Below are positions 9,089 through 18,155 of a DNA stretch of 64,000 bases, one piece after another. The position numbers and the translations under genes are program-made. Below the pieces are notes generated by a model that had not been told where the DNA came from, searched no databases, and saw nothing but the letters and a program-made list of their open reading frames with translations. Source of the DNA: Halioxenophilus aromaticivorans (GTDB taxonomy: Bacteria; Pseudomonadota; Gammaproteobacteria; Pseudomonadales; Cellvibrionaceae). Location: NCBI RefSeq assembly GCF_042850945.1, contig NZ_AP031496.1, positions 3,658,001 through 3,722,000 of the forward strand, written 5' to 3'. The number at the start of each line of letters is the position of its first letter. Position 1 is the stretch's first letter.

Positions 9089-9616
9089 CTACATTACTTT
9101 ATAAAAACGCAGCACGACGCTGTTGGCTTTACGCATGCCCGTGGAGATTACCACCGACTTATTCAACCAGTTGTAGGGGCTAGATTCAGCAACTTCGAAG
9201 GTGGCAGAGGTACGCATATAGTATTGGCTGGGAGCCACATCCTCGCCTTTGGCCAACCGCTTTAGCACTCGGGCAGTGGCTGTTCTGATACCGGAGTTTT
9301 CAATAAAGATAATGGTGCCATCGTCGGTTTTTAAACTGTAGGTCGCCACCAGGTCTGCTGTGCCGTCCTCTCGTACGGTTTGCCAGTCAGCCCCACCGGG
9401 TAGAACCACTCCCTTAATGCGCGGCCCTTCAAAATGCCCGCCATTGATGCCGATAATACGGCGAACACCATATTTGGTTTTACCAACTTCCCGGGGCGGA
9501 TTTAAGGTGACCGTGGCTTCAAAGATAAATTCTAGGGAGGGTTTATCCAAAGAATGCTCTGCATAAGAGACACTGGATATTACTGCGATAATGAAGAACT
9601 GTACTGGCAGCTTCAT
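9089..9616 (-). CDS. Secreted DUF3237 family protein
   Basis: The protein has 175 residues with an N-terminal signal peptide (about 19 residues, ending SVSYA) and then a complete DUF3237 domain. Family features are visible: LEFIFEATVTLNPP near the mature N-terminus, the Gly-rich GINGGHFEGPRIKGVVLPGGADWQ in the middle, and later YYMRTSATFEVA. Many members are small cytoplasmic proteins of unknown function, so export is a notable feature of this copy. The ATG is preceded by AAGG at a good distance. It is a stand-alone gene, with 350 bases on one side and over 1 kb of unannotated AT-rich DNA downstream towards the receptor gene. Function is unknown. Confidence 0.75.
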   Translation of the reverse strand: MKLPVQFFIIAVISSVSYAEHSLDKPSLEFIFEATVTLNPPREVGKTKYGVRRIIGINGGHFEGPRIKGVVLPGGADWQTVREDGTADLVATYSLKTDDGTIIFIENSGIRTATARVLKRLAKGEDVAPSQYYMRTSATFEVAESSPYNWLNKSVVISTGMRKANSVVLRFYKVM

Positions 9617-9967
9617 AGAAACCTTACTGATTATTAGATAATTATTATACTCGTTCAGTTATGTGCAACCTGCGCAAGTTTTGAGTAGAACAGACTGCGG
9701 TGGCGTAGCTTATGAATTAGCCCGCCACTTTGCAAGAGGTTAAAGCTGGGATGATTTCGCGCCGCGGCCACAAAAGGGTGAGTTGAAAGCAGCGTCAGCG
9801 ACGAGTTCACCCCAACCCTTTACGAACCCACTTTGTAGGCTTCGAAATTAAACCTTCTCTATGGATGAGATAAAAACCAATTGGGTGTCGGTGTCAATCC
9901 CAGCACTCAATCAATGGCTGCGCCGCAGGCAACCGCATTGTTCATCGGCTGCTATCTAAATCTTCTT
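9617..9967. other. Intergenic region upstream of the DUF3237 gene
   Basis: This 351-base stretch holds no supported gene and no clear hairpin. It should contain the end of the oxygenase transcript and the promoter of the DUF3237 gene. I see no confident -35/-10 pair. Confidence 0.35.
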
Positions 9968-10879
9968 TTAAACAGCATTAGCTTTCACCATATCTTCATC
10001 CTGGCGAAACTGTATATGGTCTGCAGTTAAAACTGCCTTAGATTGATCACCGTTCGGCGGAGTAATGAGGACACTGGGGTCCGGGTAGTGGAAAAAGATG
10101 ATGGAGCGTCGCGCGTGAATGGCTTGCTCGCGGGGAGGATTGGCAACTCGATGGGGGTTGGCAGGGATTGTGTTGCCACTCCACAGATTTAGTAAATCGC
10201 CGGCTTGCAACAACCAACAATCTTCCGGGATTTGTACGGGCACCCAATCCTTGCCGCCGTTGATGGCAACCTCCAGTCCACCAGGAGCGCTGTCGCCCCA
10301 CAGTAAGGTTAGAGCGCCAATATCCGTGTGCGGATGAGCCCGCCACTGGCCTCGGTTAGGGTTGGCCGGCTGTGCGTAATAGTGGGTAGCCACCAAATTG
10401 GAAAATTGGTTGTCAGTCCAATTATCCGCATCCCAGTCGTCTCGGCCCAAGCCCGCGGCGATTTTGCCCATCACAAAGCCGGCAAATTCACGCATGCGAA
10501 AATACATTTTCTCCCAATTTTGCCGAAAATCCACCGGCGCGACTGGCCACTTGGTAAAAGTATCACCCCAGTTCTGGTTATCTGACAGACGCTTATCAAC
10601 ATCCAAACGCAATTCAAAACGCTCCATCAGATCGCCCTTTGGTCCTTTTTCGGATACCGGCTGCCAACCGTACCAGGGGCCATCGCCAGGCCATTCTACC
10701 TGTTCTTTTTCTGACCGAGGCAAGGCGAAAAACTCGTCCCAACTATTCAGCATAGCCTCGCGCAGGTTTACATCAACGCCATGATTTTCCAGCAACACAC
10801 AACTATGCTCTGCAAGCAATGCCACCAATTGGTCAGGGCTACATTGGGTGATATCAATGCGAGGAACTTGATGTAGCAT
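9968..10879 (-). CDS. 2-oxoglutarate/Fe(II)-dependent oxygenase, isopenicillin-N-synthase-like
   Basis: The protein has 303 residues. An N-terminal DIOX_N-like part (PRIDITQCSPDQLVALL; then VLLENHGV near 29) is followed by the double-stranded beta-helix core. The facial triad is visible as HTD at 184-186 and H243 (NPHRV). The 2-oxoglutarate-binding Arg/Ser appears as RRS at 257-259. This family includes plant hormone oxidases, penicillin enzymes and thymine/uracil hydroxylases. The start at 10879 is chosen because AGGAG precedes it, and it overlaps the end of the MFS gene by 26 bases, implying translational coupling. Its position as third gene after an exported adenosine deaminase and a transporter suggests a purine or nucleoside substrate, which is inference only. 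Confidence 0.85.
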   Translation of the reverse strand: MLHQVPRIDITQCSPDQLVALLAEHSCVLLENHGVDVNLREAMLNSWDEFFALPRSEKEQVEWPGDGPWYGWQPVSEKGPKGDLMERFELRLDVDKRLSDNQNWGDTFTKWPVAPVDFRQNWEKMYFRMREFAGFVMGKIAAGLGRDDWDADNWTDNQFSNLVATHYYAQPANPNRGQWRAHPHTDIGALTLLWGDSAPGGLEVAINGGKDWVPVQIPEDCWLLQAGDLLNLWSGNTIPANPHRVANPPREQAIHARRSIIFFHYPDPSVLITPPNGDQSKAVLTADHIQFRQDEDMVKANAV

Positions 10880-12050
10880 GATCGTATATCTCCTGAGATT
10901 GTTTTGTCGTAGCGATGGCCGCATAAAATAAAACCACTGCCACTAAGGTAAATACCGGCACCAGCTGAACACCGAAGTAGATTCCGAAACGGCCCACCAA
11001 TTGTGAGCTTATTAGAGGGCTAGCGGCGATACCGGCCGCGGCGGCGAACAACAGAAATGTAACCACTCGTTGTGGATGGCTGGTTTGCTCCGCGCTGTAA
11101 GAAATACTCAATTTAAAAATACCCGCGTTAGCCAAGCCAAGTACCATCACCAAGACCTGCGTGGTTTTGGTATCGGTTTTGATCAGTAGAAAGGCGGCCA
11201 ACACCACTGAAATAGCGCCGATGATCATTAACACAGGCTTGGTCGCTATGCGAGTAAGCATAAATACGAGGCACGACTGCCCTACCGCCATGCCCATCCA
11301 ATAATTACTAATGGCTACCGCACCTGCTTTTATACCGCCCTCAATATAATTGGGCAGCCACAGCAGCATGCACGTTTGTGCAAATAAATAACTGAACAAG
11401 CCCAACGCACAAAGCACGGACACGGTTGAGAACATTCGGCCATCCTGTGGCGCCAGGTTGGATTCCTTGGCGGTTTTAGGAAAGGTAAACACCGTAGCGA
11501 CCACAATGATTACCGCACTTAGGCCGCACAAAATCCAAAATAGAAATGACCAGGCGTATCCTTGGTCAATAAAGTAGGCAGTCATCGGAGATACAAATAC
11601 ACCAGCGCCGGTGAAGCAGACATCCGCTGCCAACAGCATGGATGCTCGCAAACGAGTGCTATACAGTAACGACAACGTTACCGCGCCAGTATTGAGCCCC
11701 AAGCCCGCGGCCAGGCCTGCCATAAAAAACAGAACGGGCAAACTCCACCATGCGTCCCAAAGACAAATACTGGCCAAAACGGCAATGAGAATTGCGTAAC
11801 AGCTAGCCAGGGTGCGCTTTAATGAGAGGTATTCGTAGATAACCAAGCTAACGGCATAGCCCAACATATTACCGGTGCTAAAATAGGTAAACAGCCCTGT
11901 CGCCTGGGTTAACGGTTTTTGAAAATTTTCCGCCATTGCCGCGCTCATCGTTCCCGATTGAGTGATCACACCGGCAATGACAGCATAGGTAAGAAAGCAA
12001 CCAAGGGTAATGGCGACTTGTTTCGATCGTGACGCAACGGTTAAACCCAT
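10854..12050 (-). CDS. MFS transporter, TsgA-like
   Basis: The protein has 398 residues and 12 predicted transmembrane segments. Its segment order and several stretches follow E. coli TsgA as I remember it: an N-terminal FLTYAVIAGVITQSG helix, FTYFSTGNMLGYAVSL in helix 2, then a SRLLFTD-like position occupied by ASMLLAADVCFTGAGV, and SNYWMGMAVGQ in the second half. TsgA-type carriers belong to the major facilitator superfamily and their substrates are poorly known. It is preceded 42 bases upstream by the adenosine deaminase gene and overlaps the oxygenase gene. It is therefore probably the importer of the operon's substrate, nucleosides or their deaminated products (inference). Confidence 0.8.
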   Translation of the reverse strand: MGLTVASRSKQVAITLGCFLTYAVIAGVITQSGTMSAAMAENFQKPLTQATGLFTYFSTGNMLGYAVSLVIYEYLSLKRTLASCYAILIAVLASICLWDAWWSLPVLFFMAGLAAGLGLNTGAVTLSLLYSTRLRASMLLAADVCFTGAGVFVSPMTAYFIDQGYAWSFLFWILCGLSAVIIVVATVFTFPKTAKESNLAPQDGRMFSTVSVLCALGLFSYLFAQTCMLLWLPNYIEGGIKAGAVAISNYWMGMAVGQSCLVFMLTRIATKPVLMIIGAISVVLAAFLLIKTDTKTTQVLVMVLGLANAGIFKLSISYSAEQTSHPQRVVTFLLFAAAAGIAASPLISSQLVGRFGIYFGVQLVPVFTLVAVVLFYAAIATTKQSQEIYDHATSSSSH

Positions 12051-12092
12051 AGAGCCTTTACTCCTATGTACGCTTGGCTTCGATCCTGAGTA

Positions 12093-13529
12093 TTACTCCT
12101 TGGAGCACAAAGCCGCTTGGTATTTACAGATAAAACTGCGTTTCTCCAAATCAGTATCCTGATCAGGAAACCCGTGAGCCAATGTCTCAGCGGTGAACTT
12201 CGCGAGCCGTTCGGCATAAAAGTCCAGCGCTGCTTTTTTCTCGTCCGGCGGTAAAAAGCTGTGCTGTAGGGAATTCCTTGCCAGAGAGGTAAGCTCGCGC
12301 CAGGATAAATTGAATTCCTTTACTGCCACGTAGTATTCATCGGTCATTGTGCTATCCCACATACCTCGATCATCGGTAGACAGGGCCACTGGAATGTCCA
12401 GGCGTAGATATTCACCGAAGGGGTGCTGACTGTAGCTATCAATGTACTCCAACAATAAATTGCTGATTAAATTAATCTCTATGAGATAAGGCCCGTGGCG
12501 CATCAACAGCAGAGTATCCGGGTCGGTAATGGTGTTGACACCGTGACCAATACGTTGCGCCCCTAGCAATAAGGTATCGCGAACATGCTGGTTTGGCTCG
12601 TCCACCTCACCGGCATGGAACGCCAGCGGCACCGCGGGGTATTGGTGGCGTAATTCACGTAGGGTGGAGAGGAACCGCAACGGGTAGCCTTTGTCGTTGT
12701 CCTCTCGGCCAGCCATGTTAATACCGGCAAATAGATCTCTGTGTTGATCTGCAAATTCGTACATCCAACGTAAGGAGTCTTCTGCATCAGGCGCGAATCG
12801 AAGTACCATAAATTGGAATTTGGCGGTGACGCCGGTTGCTTTAGCCTCATCTGAGGCCAGCACGTCTCGATAGACTTCCAAGGCGTCTTCCGGCGAGTAC
12901 AAGCTTCCATCCGGCTTCAAGTTGCCGCGGATTTTGATTTGTGTTTCCAGATATTGCAGGCCCTCTCGGCCAAATGCCTGCATGTTCTTCAACAATATGT
13001 AGGCGCTGGCGTGGGGATTTTCCGGCAGTTCATTGAGCCGGTTCCAGTGTGTCTCGAAGAACTCGTTGCGGCCTTCATGGGCTTTGTCCAAGCGAATACT
13101 GTTTAAAAAGCCCTGCTTTTCCTGCTCCGTTAACCGCTCTAACGCTTTGTATTCACTGCGCTGGCACTCATCTAACGTTTGATAGGTGGAGTCTTGTATT
13201 GTTCTGAACAGCAATAGCTGACGATTGCCGCCAAACTCATCCGTACCATAGCCACCACATTGTTGCACAGAGACCTTGGTGTAGTAGTGATAGCCGCCGT
13301 TGCGCTCGGTATCCGTGGCGATGTCATACCACCACTCGCTGAACCCCGCTCCGGTTAGGTGGTTGTGTAGGTCCGCCCCTTTAAGCAATTTCGCCAAAAA
13401 CGCGTACATCTGTTTAGGCGTTGCCTCGGCTTTGAAAGTCCTAAACCATTCGTCCATGCCGCTAGCAGATAGCAGCCCTGCGTAACCAAAACCAATAACA
13501 CCAACCAAAGCACTTAATACACGCAGCAT
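12093..13529 (-). CDS. Exported adenosine deaminase-like hydrolase (ADGF/CECR1 type)
   Basis: The protein has 478 residues, longer than cytoplasmic adenosine deaminases (about 330-350), with an N-terminal hydrophobic signal sequence (MLRVLSALVGVIGFGYAGLL). All metal and catalytic motifs are present: ADLHNHL (H55, H57), AFHAGE (H305, E308), RIGHG (H329) and ALSTDD (D386, D387). A large insertion lies between the first His pair and the core. A SNLLLEYIDSYSQHP motif resembles the secreted ADGF/ADA2 group. It should deaminate adenosine to inosine, or a related aminopurine nucleoside, outside the cytoplasm. The ATG at 13529 is favoured over a TTG four codons upstream. It is first in an operon with the MFS and oxygenase genes and divergent from an SLC13 transporter gene. 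Confidence 0.85.
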   Translation of the reverse strand: MLRVLSALVGVIGFGYAGLLSASGMDEWFRTFKAEATPKQMYAFLAKLLKGADLHNHLTGAGFSEWWYDIATDTERNGGYHYYTKVSVQQCGGYGTDEFGGNRQLLLFRTIQDSTYQTLDECQRSEYKALERLTEQEKQGFLNSIRLDKAHEGRNEFFETHWNRLNELPENPHASAYILLKNMQAFGREGLQYLETQIKIRGNLKPDGSLYSPEDALEVYRDVLASDEAKATGVTAKFQFMVLRFAPDAEDSLRWMYEFADQHRDLFAGINMAGREDNDKGYPLRFLSTLRELRHQYPAVPLAFHAGEVDEPNQHVRDTLLLGAQRIGHGVNTITDPDTLLLMRHGPYLIEINLISNLLLEYIDSYSQHPFGEYLRLDIPVALSTDDRGMWDSTMTDEYYVAVKEFNLSWRELTSLARNSLQHSFLPPDEKKAALDFYAERLAKFTAETLAHGFPDQDTDLEKRSFICKYQAALCSKE

Positions 13530-13737
13530 AAAACAGTCCAAGAAGAGCGATAGATTAGTTAGTTTAATGAACTGACGCCATTAATATGCGCGCAACGTGC
13601 ATGGAAACTTGGCTATACACGCACTTTAACGTCTAATCTCAGCTCAGTACTTCCCCTCCGAAACCCAACCTTCAACTTGAATATCCATGCAAGGCTGGTA
13701 TAACCACGGGGGAATAAAACAGATAACGAAACCAAAG

Positions 13738-15063
13738 ATGCCAAAAGCCCTAATTGTTGCACTCTTATTGATCATCGGTACCACCGCCATTGGCCTGTCA
13801 GTGGATGCTGAGCGGGATATTGTCATTGCGTTAGTGATTCTATGGATTGCAGCGGTATTGTGGCTGACCGAATTCATCCACGTTACCGCCACGGCACTGC
13901 TGGTGCCGGTGCTGGCCGCCCTCACAGGGCTTACCAGTTTGCAGGAGTCGCTCACCAGCTTTGCCCACCCTATTATTTACATATTTCTCGGTGGCTACGG
14001 GCTGGCGGCGGCCATGCACGTACAAAAGCTAGATCTCTACCTGGCTCATAAAATCCTGTCGTTCACCGGTGGCCACCTGCAATGGGCGATCATTCTGTTG
14101 TGTTTTGCAGCTTCGTTGCTGTCCATGTGGATCAGCAATATGGCCACGGCGGCGTTAATGCTGCCGCTGATCATGGGCCTAATCGATCAAAAGCAAAACC
14201 TAACCCACGCCAGTAAAATGCTGTGTTTGTTGGCGGTGGCCTACTCTGCCAATATCGGGGGCATTGCCACATTGGTTGGCAGTGCGCCCAACGGCATAGC
14301 GGCCGGCGCACTGGGTTTGGACTTTGTAGGCTGGCTTGCCTATGGCGGTACTGCCTATTTAATCCTTTGGCCGTTAATGATGGCCGTACTTTGGCTGTTA
14401 TTGAGACCCAGCTTCGGCACCACCCAAGTCAATCTAGAGAGCTTTGAATTTGAGTGGAACACGCCCAGAAAACTGATGGTGTCGATCTTTATGTTCACTG
14501 TCATCGGCTGGGTGTTGAGTAAACCACTGGGCACATGGCTGGCGGTAGCCCGATTCGATGCCTGGGTTGCGCTGACCACGCTAGTGTTGTTAATGCTTAG
14601 CCAAGTGGCCACGTGGAAACAAATTCAACGCCACACCGATTGGGGAATACTGTTGTTGTTTGGTGGTGGCTTGGCGCTGGGGGCGCTATTGAAATCCACC
14701 GGAGCCAGTGTCTTTATCGGTACCTTACTCAGCCAAGCCATCGCGGATCAATCGACGTTTGTTGTGATTTTAGTATTGGTGGTTTTTGTGGTTTTTCTCA
14801 CCGAGTTAACCAGCAACACCGCCACTACCGCGTTATTAGTGCCTATTTTTATTACCCTTCCTGCAGACTTGGTGTCTACTCATCAAGCTGCCCTGGCCGT
14901 AGGTATCACCGCCTCCTGCGCGTTTATGCTACCCGTTGCAACACCACCCAACGCCCTGGTCCATGGAACAGGCCTGATTACTGGCGGCACCATGATACGT
15001 GTGGGCTTTGTGCTGAATATATTGTGTGCGCTGACCATTACAGGGTTGCTGTATTTGATGTGA
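13738..15063 (+). CDS. SLC13/DASS family sodium-coupled anion transporter
   Basis: The membrane protein has about 441 residues. The two internally repeated DASS substrate-binding signatures are visible: SNMATAALMLPLI near residue 140 and TSNTATTALLVPIF near 360. The C-terminal motif SCAFMLPVATPPNALVHGTG is also present. The family carries sulfate, di- and tricarboxylates with Na+. The helices fit a scaffold/transport-domain arrangement. The start is uncertain: neither the ATG at 13687 nor that at 13738 has a good ribosome-binding site. I chose 13738 because the predicted first helix follows directly. The divergent neighbour is the adenosine deaminase operon (196 bases between starts). No metabolic gene next to it reveals the anion. 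Confidence 0.85.
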   Translation: MPKALIVALLLIIGTTAIGLSVDAERDIVIALVILWIAAVLWLTEFIHVTATALLVPVLAALTGLTSLQESLTSFAHPIIYIFLGGYGLAAAMHVQKLDLYLAHKILSFTGGHLQWAIILLCFAASLLSMWISNMATAALMLPLIMGLIDQKQNLTHASKMLCLLAVAYSANIGGIATLVGSAPNGIAAGALGLDFVGWLAYGGTAYLILWPLMMAVLWLLLRPSFGTTQVNLESFEFEWNTPRKLMVSIFMFTVIGWVLSKPLGTWLAVARFDAWVALTTLVLLMLSQVATWKQIQRHTDWGILLLFGGGLALGALLKSTGASVFIGTLLSQAIADQSTFVVILVLVVFVVFLTELTSNTATTALLVPIFITLPADLVSTHQAALAVGITASCAFMLPVATPPNALVHGTGLITGGTMIRVGFVLNILCALTITGLLYLM

Positions 15064-15544
15064 CCCGGGCACTAAATTGAAGCGACGGCGCAGCTACTAT
15101 GCCAGAGATAGTGGCAGAGATGACACCCGTACCACCGGAGGCTTGGCATTTAATTAAAGAAAACGCTTTGTACGAAAGTAATTATCGTTGTGCTTTGCAT
15201 TTTACCGCTTTTTACAAAGGCAAAAATTAGGGCCTCGATTTAGTTAATATTGTTACGCAAACGAAAATAATTGTTCAATACGTAACAAAAGTGCCCACTT
15301 CAGTGTATTTTTTCGCCCGAATGCAAGCCCGCCAGCGCTGTAACAGTCAATCAACAATCATCAACTTGAATCTGCGTTAAAAAAATCGAGAGTCTTAGCG
15401 AAGCCTTGTTGTGTGCCCACAATGTCTCCCCTAACTAATATGTGCAATAATCCTTCAAATTAACCACGCTTCACTTATCCAACCAGACAAAACGTTTACA
15501 CAAGGCAAGAGCACCGCGCAGCACAAGCGGTATGAGGTAACCAC
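15064..15544. other. Upstream region of the TBDR-YfiR-GGDEF/EAL operon
   Basis: About 480 bases hold no supported gene. They include an AT-rich part at 15150-15260 and a 14-base inverted repeat, TTGTG-N4-CACAA, at 15409-15422, which could be an operator. There is no confident promoter, although the region must contain the operon promoter. GAGGT just before the GTG start at 15545 is a good ribosome-binding site. Confidence 0.35.
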
Positions 15545-17581
15545 GTGGACCAGCGACCTAAACAACACTTGAATCGGCATTCAGAAAAAAATTCAAGACG
15601 ATCCGCCGGCCTCCTCCCCATCTTGCCCGCCGCCTTATGCATGGCGGCGGCTTCACCTACAGTGGCGTCCCCCGAAGAATCCCTAGCGAACCTGTATGAA
15701 TTAAGCTTAGAAGAATTAACAAGCATTGAGGTTTTTAAATCCGCAAACCTCCTACCCGAAAATTCCGCAACGGCTCCCGGTACCGTATACAGCTTCACTG
15801 GCAAAGATTTTGAGCGTTTCGGCGTAAGAAGCTTGGATGGCTTACTCCAATTTGTTCCTGGGTTTCAAATAAACCAATACCGCAAACGACACCAATCGGT
15901 ATGGGCCCGAGGCGCCGTTCAACGCTACAACGATAAATTCGTGCTATTGGTCGATGGCGTGCGCCGCCAGCATCTGTATTACGGCCATTTTTCCGGCGGT
16001 GAAGCGTTACCTTTGGAAAATGTCGAAAAAGTAGAAATTATCCTCGGCCCCGCCTCCAGCTTGTACGGTGCCAATGCGTTCAGTGGGTTGATCTCGGTAA
16101 CCACCAAAGGTTTATCTGAAAACCCTACAGCCAGTATCAGTGCAGAGCTGGGAAATTTTAGCCGGCAAAAAGTCACTGGCAGCTATGCCAACCAGCATGT
16201 TCAAGTATTCGCCAGCTATCTGGACCAAAATGCGCCGTTTAGTAAGGATCGTGTTTCTTTTATTGGTAGTGAGGTCGTTCAGCCCACCGATGAAGAATAT
16301 AAGGAGCTTTCCTTTAAAGTGGGTCTCGCCCCAGGGTTAACTTGGTTGGGAGAATATCGAAAATCCAGCACGCCATTTTTATTTATCCCCTCTACCCAGG
16401 ATGCATTGGTAGACACCGAGTTCTATTCCACCTCTCTTAATTTCCAAGCCGGCTCGGTGGAACAGGGGCAAATCGACTTTAGTCTCTTTTATCAAAACGA
16501 CAAAGCACTGGAATACGAAATAGAACGCACGACCCGCAGAATCGGCCTGCAAGAGCGGCAAAATGCCAATATGGCAGGAGCCAAACTGGTCGGCCTAAAG
16601 CAGTTTGGCGAACATACCTTAGCCATGGGTAGCGCATGGCGGCTGGAATCTGCCGAAGAAATGGATTTTTACCGAACCTACCGCTTTAACGAAGGCTTTC
16701 TTAGCCAGCCAGAGCAAGGTAGCCTGCTGGCCAAGCCCAACATTCGTACCCAGGATTACGCCACATTTTTACAAGACGTTTGGCAATGGAATGATGAATT
16801 AAAAGTTACACTGGGGCTACGCTATGATTTGTTCGACGACTTTGAGAACCATTTCAACTACCGCGCTGCTGCAGTATACAGTCCAAACGACCAACAAAAT
16901 TGGAAGTTGTTGTACGGCACCGCCAATCGACAGCCCACATTCCGTGAGTATTTAAAAGTTTTAGAAGCGACAACTTTTACGCCGCCATCGTTGCGGGCAG
17001 AAAAAATTCGTTCATTAGAACTCAGCCATCATTACGCCAATAAACGTTTTTCCAGCAGCATCACCGCCTATCGAAATGTTCTGCGTCACTATATCCGCGA
17101 AGAGCCGACCCCAGATGGCGCTGACGAATATTTCACTAATGTCGATGGCGAAATCACCTTCCACGGCGTAGACACTGTTTTAACCTATCAACTCAATAAG
17201 CGCATAAATGTGCGAGCCAGCTTGGCCTACATCGACGTTAATAGCAGTGAGCAAAACACTGACGATACGCTTTACTGGTCCCCCTGGAGCGGAAGTTTAA
17301 ATGCCGATTTCCAACTCAGTGCCAACCATCATTTAGGGTTTTCCCTACTATTTATTGACAATCGTTCTGACGCGAACAGCTACGAAGATGAGGCAAAAGC
17401 CTTTACGTTGTTTAATATTCACTACCGCGGTCAGCTGACCGACAATATCCGCTACAAGCTTGGTGTTGATAATCTGTTTAACGACCAAATTATGGACACC
17501 GCAGCGGACTACGGCAGCTACTACAACAGTGAAAAGTCCAGACGCCAATTGTGGCTCAATGTGACCTGGACGCCTAAATAA
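15545..17581 (+). CDS. TonB-dependent receptor, first gene of a c-di-GMP signalling operon
   Basis: The 678-residue receptor is short for a TBDR. It starts with GTG (GAGGT ribosome-binding site) and has a long basic N-region before the signal-peptide core (LLPILPAALCMAAASPTVAS). After cleavage, LYELSLEELTSIEVFKSA is the N-terminal motif common in receptors of the FepA/colicin group (SLEEL..IEV). The plug follows: GTVYSFTGKDFERFGVRSL, VLLVDGVRRQH and VEIILGPASSLYGANAFSGL. The barrel ends in LWLNVTWTPK, without a terminal aromatic, which is slightly unusual. The YfiR-like gene begins two bases after its stop, so it belongs to the same transcript. Substrate unknown. It may act as the ligand-sensing partner of the downstream periplasmic and inner-membrane proteins (inference). 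Confidence 0.85.
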   Translation: MDQRPKQHLNRHSEKNSRRSAGLLPILPAALCMAAASPTVASPEESLANLYELSLEELTSIEVFKSANLLPENSATAPGTVYSFTGKDFERFGVRSLDGLLQFVPGFQINQYRKRHQSVWARGAVQRYNDKFVLLVDGVRRQHLYYGHFSGGEALPLENVEKVEIILGPASSLYGANAFSGLISVTTKGLSENPTASISAELGNFSRQKVTGSYANQHVQVFASYLDQNAPFSKDRVSFIGSEVVQPTDEEYKELSFKVGLAPGLTWLGEYRKSSTPFLFIPSTQDALVDTEFYSTSLNFQAGSVEQGQIDFSLFYQNDKALEYEIERTTRRIGLQERQNANMAGAKLVGLKQFGEHTLAMGSAWRLESAEEMDFYRTYRFNEGFLSQPEQGSLLAKPNIRTQDYATFLQDVWQWNDELKVTLGLRYDLFDDFENHFNYRAAAVYSPNDQQNWKLLYGTANRQPTFREYLKVLEATTFTPPSLRAEKIRSLELSHHYANKRFSSSITAYRNVLRHYIREEPTPDGADEYFTNVDGEITFHGVDTVLTYQLNKRINVRASLAYIDVNSSEQNTDDTLYWSPWSGSLNADFQLSANHHLGFSLLFIDNRSDANSYEDEAKAFTLFNIHYRGQLTDNIRYKLGVDNLFNDQIMDTAADYGSYYNSEKSRRQLWLNVTWTPK

Positions 17582-17583
17582 CC

Positions 17584-18153
17584 ATGCTAGGGTTGTTACT
17601 CTCACGTCGTCGGTTTACTGCCAAACTAGCCATTGCGTTAGCTGGCGTGTATTGCGGCTTAGTTATGGCTGAAGACCCGAAGCAGCAGGTCGTTAAAGCG
17701 GCTTTCGTCTTTAATATTGCCAAATTTGTCAGTTGGCCGGCGACGAATCAAAGCACTAACCAGCTCCGGATTTGCTCCTATAACACCAGCCCGCTTGGCA
17801 CAGGAGGGGAACTGCTCAAACGTCGAAAATTTCATGGTAAGCCTGTTGTATTGGCAACGCTTGAGCAGTGGGAAGGCATCAACCGATGCACTATTTTACT
17901 CGTATCGGCTGACAATTTGACTCGGTTTGAATCCGATCGCCTAACCGCCGAACCCAAATCGACACTTGTCATTGCGGATTTTACACAACACGACGATCTA
18001 GCCGGCGTGGCTTACGAGGGCGTGCATGTTAGCCTGGTTCGCAAAGGCACTAGAATCGGTTTTGAAATCAATCTCACAGGGTTAGAAGAGTCCGGCCTAA
18101 AGGTGAGTTCAGAGCTGCTTAAACTGGCGGACATTGTGGAAAGGCCGCGCTGA
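17584..18153 (+). CDS. YfiR family (DUF4154) periplasmic protein
   Basis: The 189-residue protein has a signal peptide ending near VMAED (Cys24 is not in a lipobox). It then shows the YfiR pattern: VVKAAFVFNIAKFVSWPA near residue 36, LRICSYN near 61, ILLVSADN near 104, and IGFEINLTGLEESGLKVSSELLKLA at the C-terminus. Two cysteines, C64 and C102, remain in the mature protein. In Pseudomonas aeruginosa, periplasmic YfiR binds and represses the diguanylate cyclase YfiN, and YfiB in the outer membrane relieves this. Here the gene sits between a TBDR gene (two-base gap) and a CHASE8-GGDEF-EAL gene (two-base gap), so the same repression role is likely. Confidence 0.85.
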   Translation: MLGLLLSRRRFTAKLAIALAGVYCGLVMAEDPKQQVVKAAFVFNIAKFVSWPATNQSTNQLRICSYNTSPLGTGGELLKRRKFHGKPVVLATLEQWEGINRCTILLVSADNLTRFESDRLTAEPKSTLVIADFTQHDDLAGVAYEGVHVSLVRKGTRIGFEINLTGLEESGLKVSSELLKLADIVERPR

Positions 18154-18155
18154 TT

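Noticed and set aside
13687..13737. 17-residue N-terminal extension of the SLC13 transporter
   Set aside because: No ribosome-binding site supports the ATG at 13687, and the extension is hydrophilic before the first helix, although it cannot be excluded.
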